From: Ignavibacteria bacterium
GTDB lineage: Bacteria; Bacteroidota; Ignavibacteria; Ignavibacteriales; Melioribacteraceae
Length of the DNA stretch: 6,718 nucleotides
Direction: 5' to 3'
NCBI GenBank assembly: GCA_011049495.1
Contig: DSBF01000252.1
Location: 1-6,718 of the forward strand
A program made the translations under genes and the position numbers. Below the pieces are notes generated by a model. That model saw only the letters and a list, made by a program, of their open reading frames with translations, made no database searches and was not told where the DNA came from. This document shows, piece by piece, positions 6,656 to 6,718 of this stretch (positions within the stretch are counted from its first letter, which is position 1; the number at the start of each line of letters is the position of its first letter).

Positions 6656-6674
6656 CAAAAAATATTCAGTATTT

Positions 6675-6718
6675 ATGTCGGCCTTTCAGTTGTACCAGAA
6701 TAATAATAATAATTTATA
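6675..6718 (+). CDS. Possible start of a downstream gene, cut by the window end
   Basis: An ATG at 6675 opens a frame that stays open to the window end and reads MSAFQLYQNNNNNL. It is too short to recognise. Support is limited to its position after a TAnnTTTG-like element and the same strand as all neighbours. A run of five AAT codons (6699-6713) gives five Asn in a row, which is unusual right after a start, and could equally be non-coding A/T repeat DNA. In some Bacteroidota a D-aminoacyl-tRNA deacylase gene follows uvrC, but these residues do not resemble its start. Confidence 0.3.
   Translation, partial: MSAFQLYQNNNNNL
6699..6713 (+). repeat. Short (AAT)5 trinucleotide repeat
   Basis: Five perfect AAT units lie at the window's end. 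If the ATG at 6675 is a real start they encode Asn9-Asn13; changes in copy number would keep the frame. No function is claimed. Confidence 0.6.

Overview
This window looks like an AT-rich chromosomal segment of a member of the Bacteroidota, probably a Bacteroidales-like lineage. The assignment rests on several points: YbeY and EnvC-like sequences of the type usual in that phylum, a lack of Shine-Dalgarno sequences with A/T-rich leaders, TAnnTTTG-type -7 promoter elements, and the gene neighbourhood (ATP-binding protein, ybeY, mnmG, purine-salvage gene, uvrC). All clear genes are on the + strand.

Layout. Positions 1-326 hold the C-terminal end of an EnvC-like LytM (M23-fold) protein whose zinc-binding residues are mostly lost. 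A 77-base A/T-rich gap with a candidate promoter follows. Next is a tight three-gene cluster: a small GHKL/RsbW-like ATP-binding protein (404-799), ybeY (799-1236, sharing one base in a TAATG junction) and mnmG (1227-3083, overlapping ybeY by 10 bases). These two overlaps suggest one transcript with translational coupling. The 147-base intergenic region 3084-3230 carries two copies of the palindrome TGTTCCACGTGGAAC(A/G). They match the near-universal chromosomal parS (ParB-binding) motif and lie 91 bp apart, centre to centre, around an extremely AT-rich spacer of about 13% GC. Adenine deaminase (3231-4844, start revised from an upstream GTG that lies inside the second parS) and uvrC (4850-6646) follow, separated by 5 bases. 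After uvrC there is a candidate promoter and possibly the first codons of another gene, cut by the window end.

How the genes fit together. YbeY (rRNA maturation and quality control) and MnmG (wobble-uridine modification of tRNA) both serve translation, and the ATP-binding protein is an uncharacterised regulator co-expressed with them. Adenine deaminase feeds adenine into the hypoxanthine/guanine salvage route, and UvrC is the incision nuclease of nucleotide excision repair. The genes are housekeeping genes. The most notable non-coding signal is the parS pair, which suggests that this locus is part of the chromosome segregation (centromere-like) region and possibly near the origin. I see no mobile element, CRISPR array, RNA gene or obvious new defence system.
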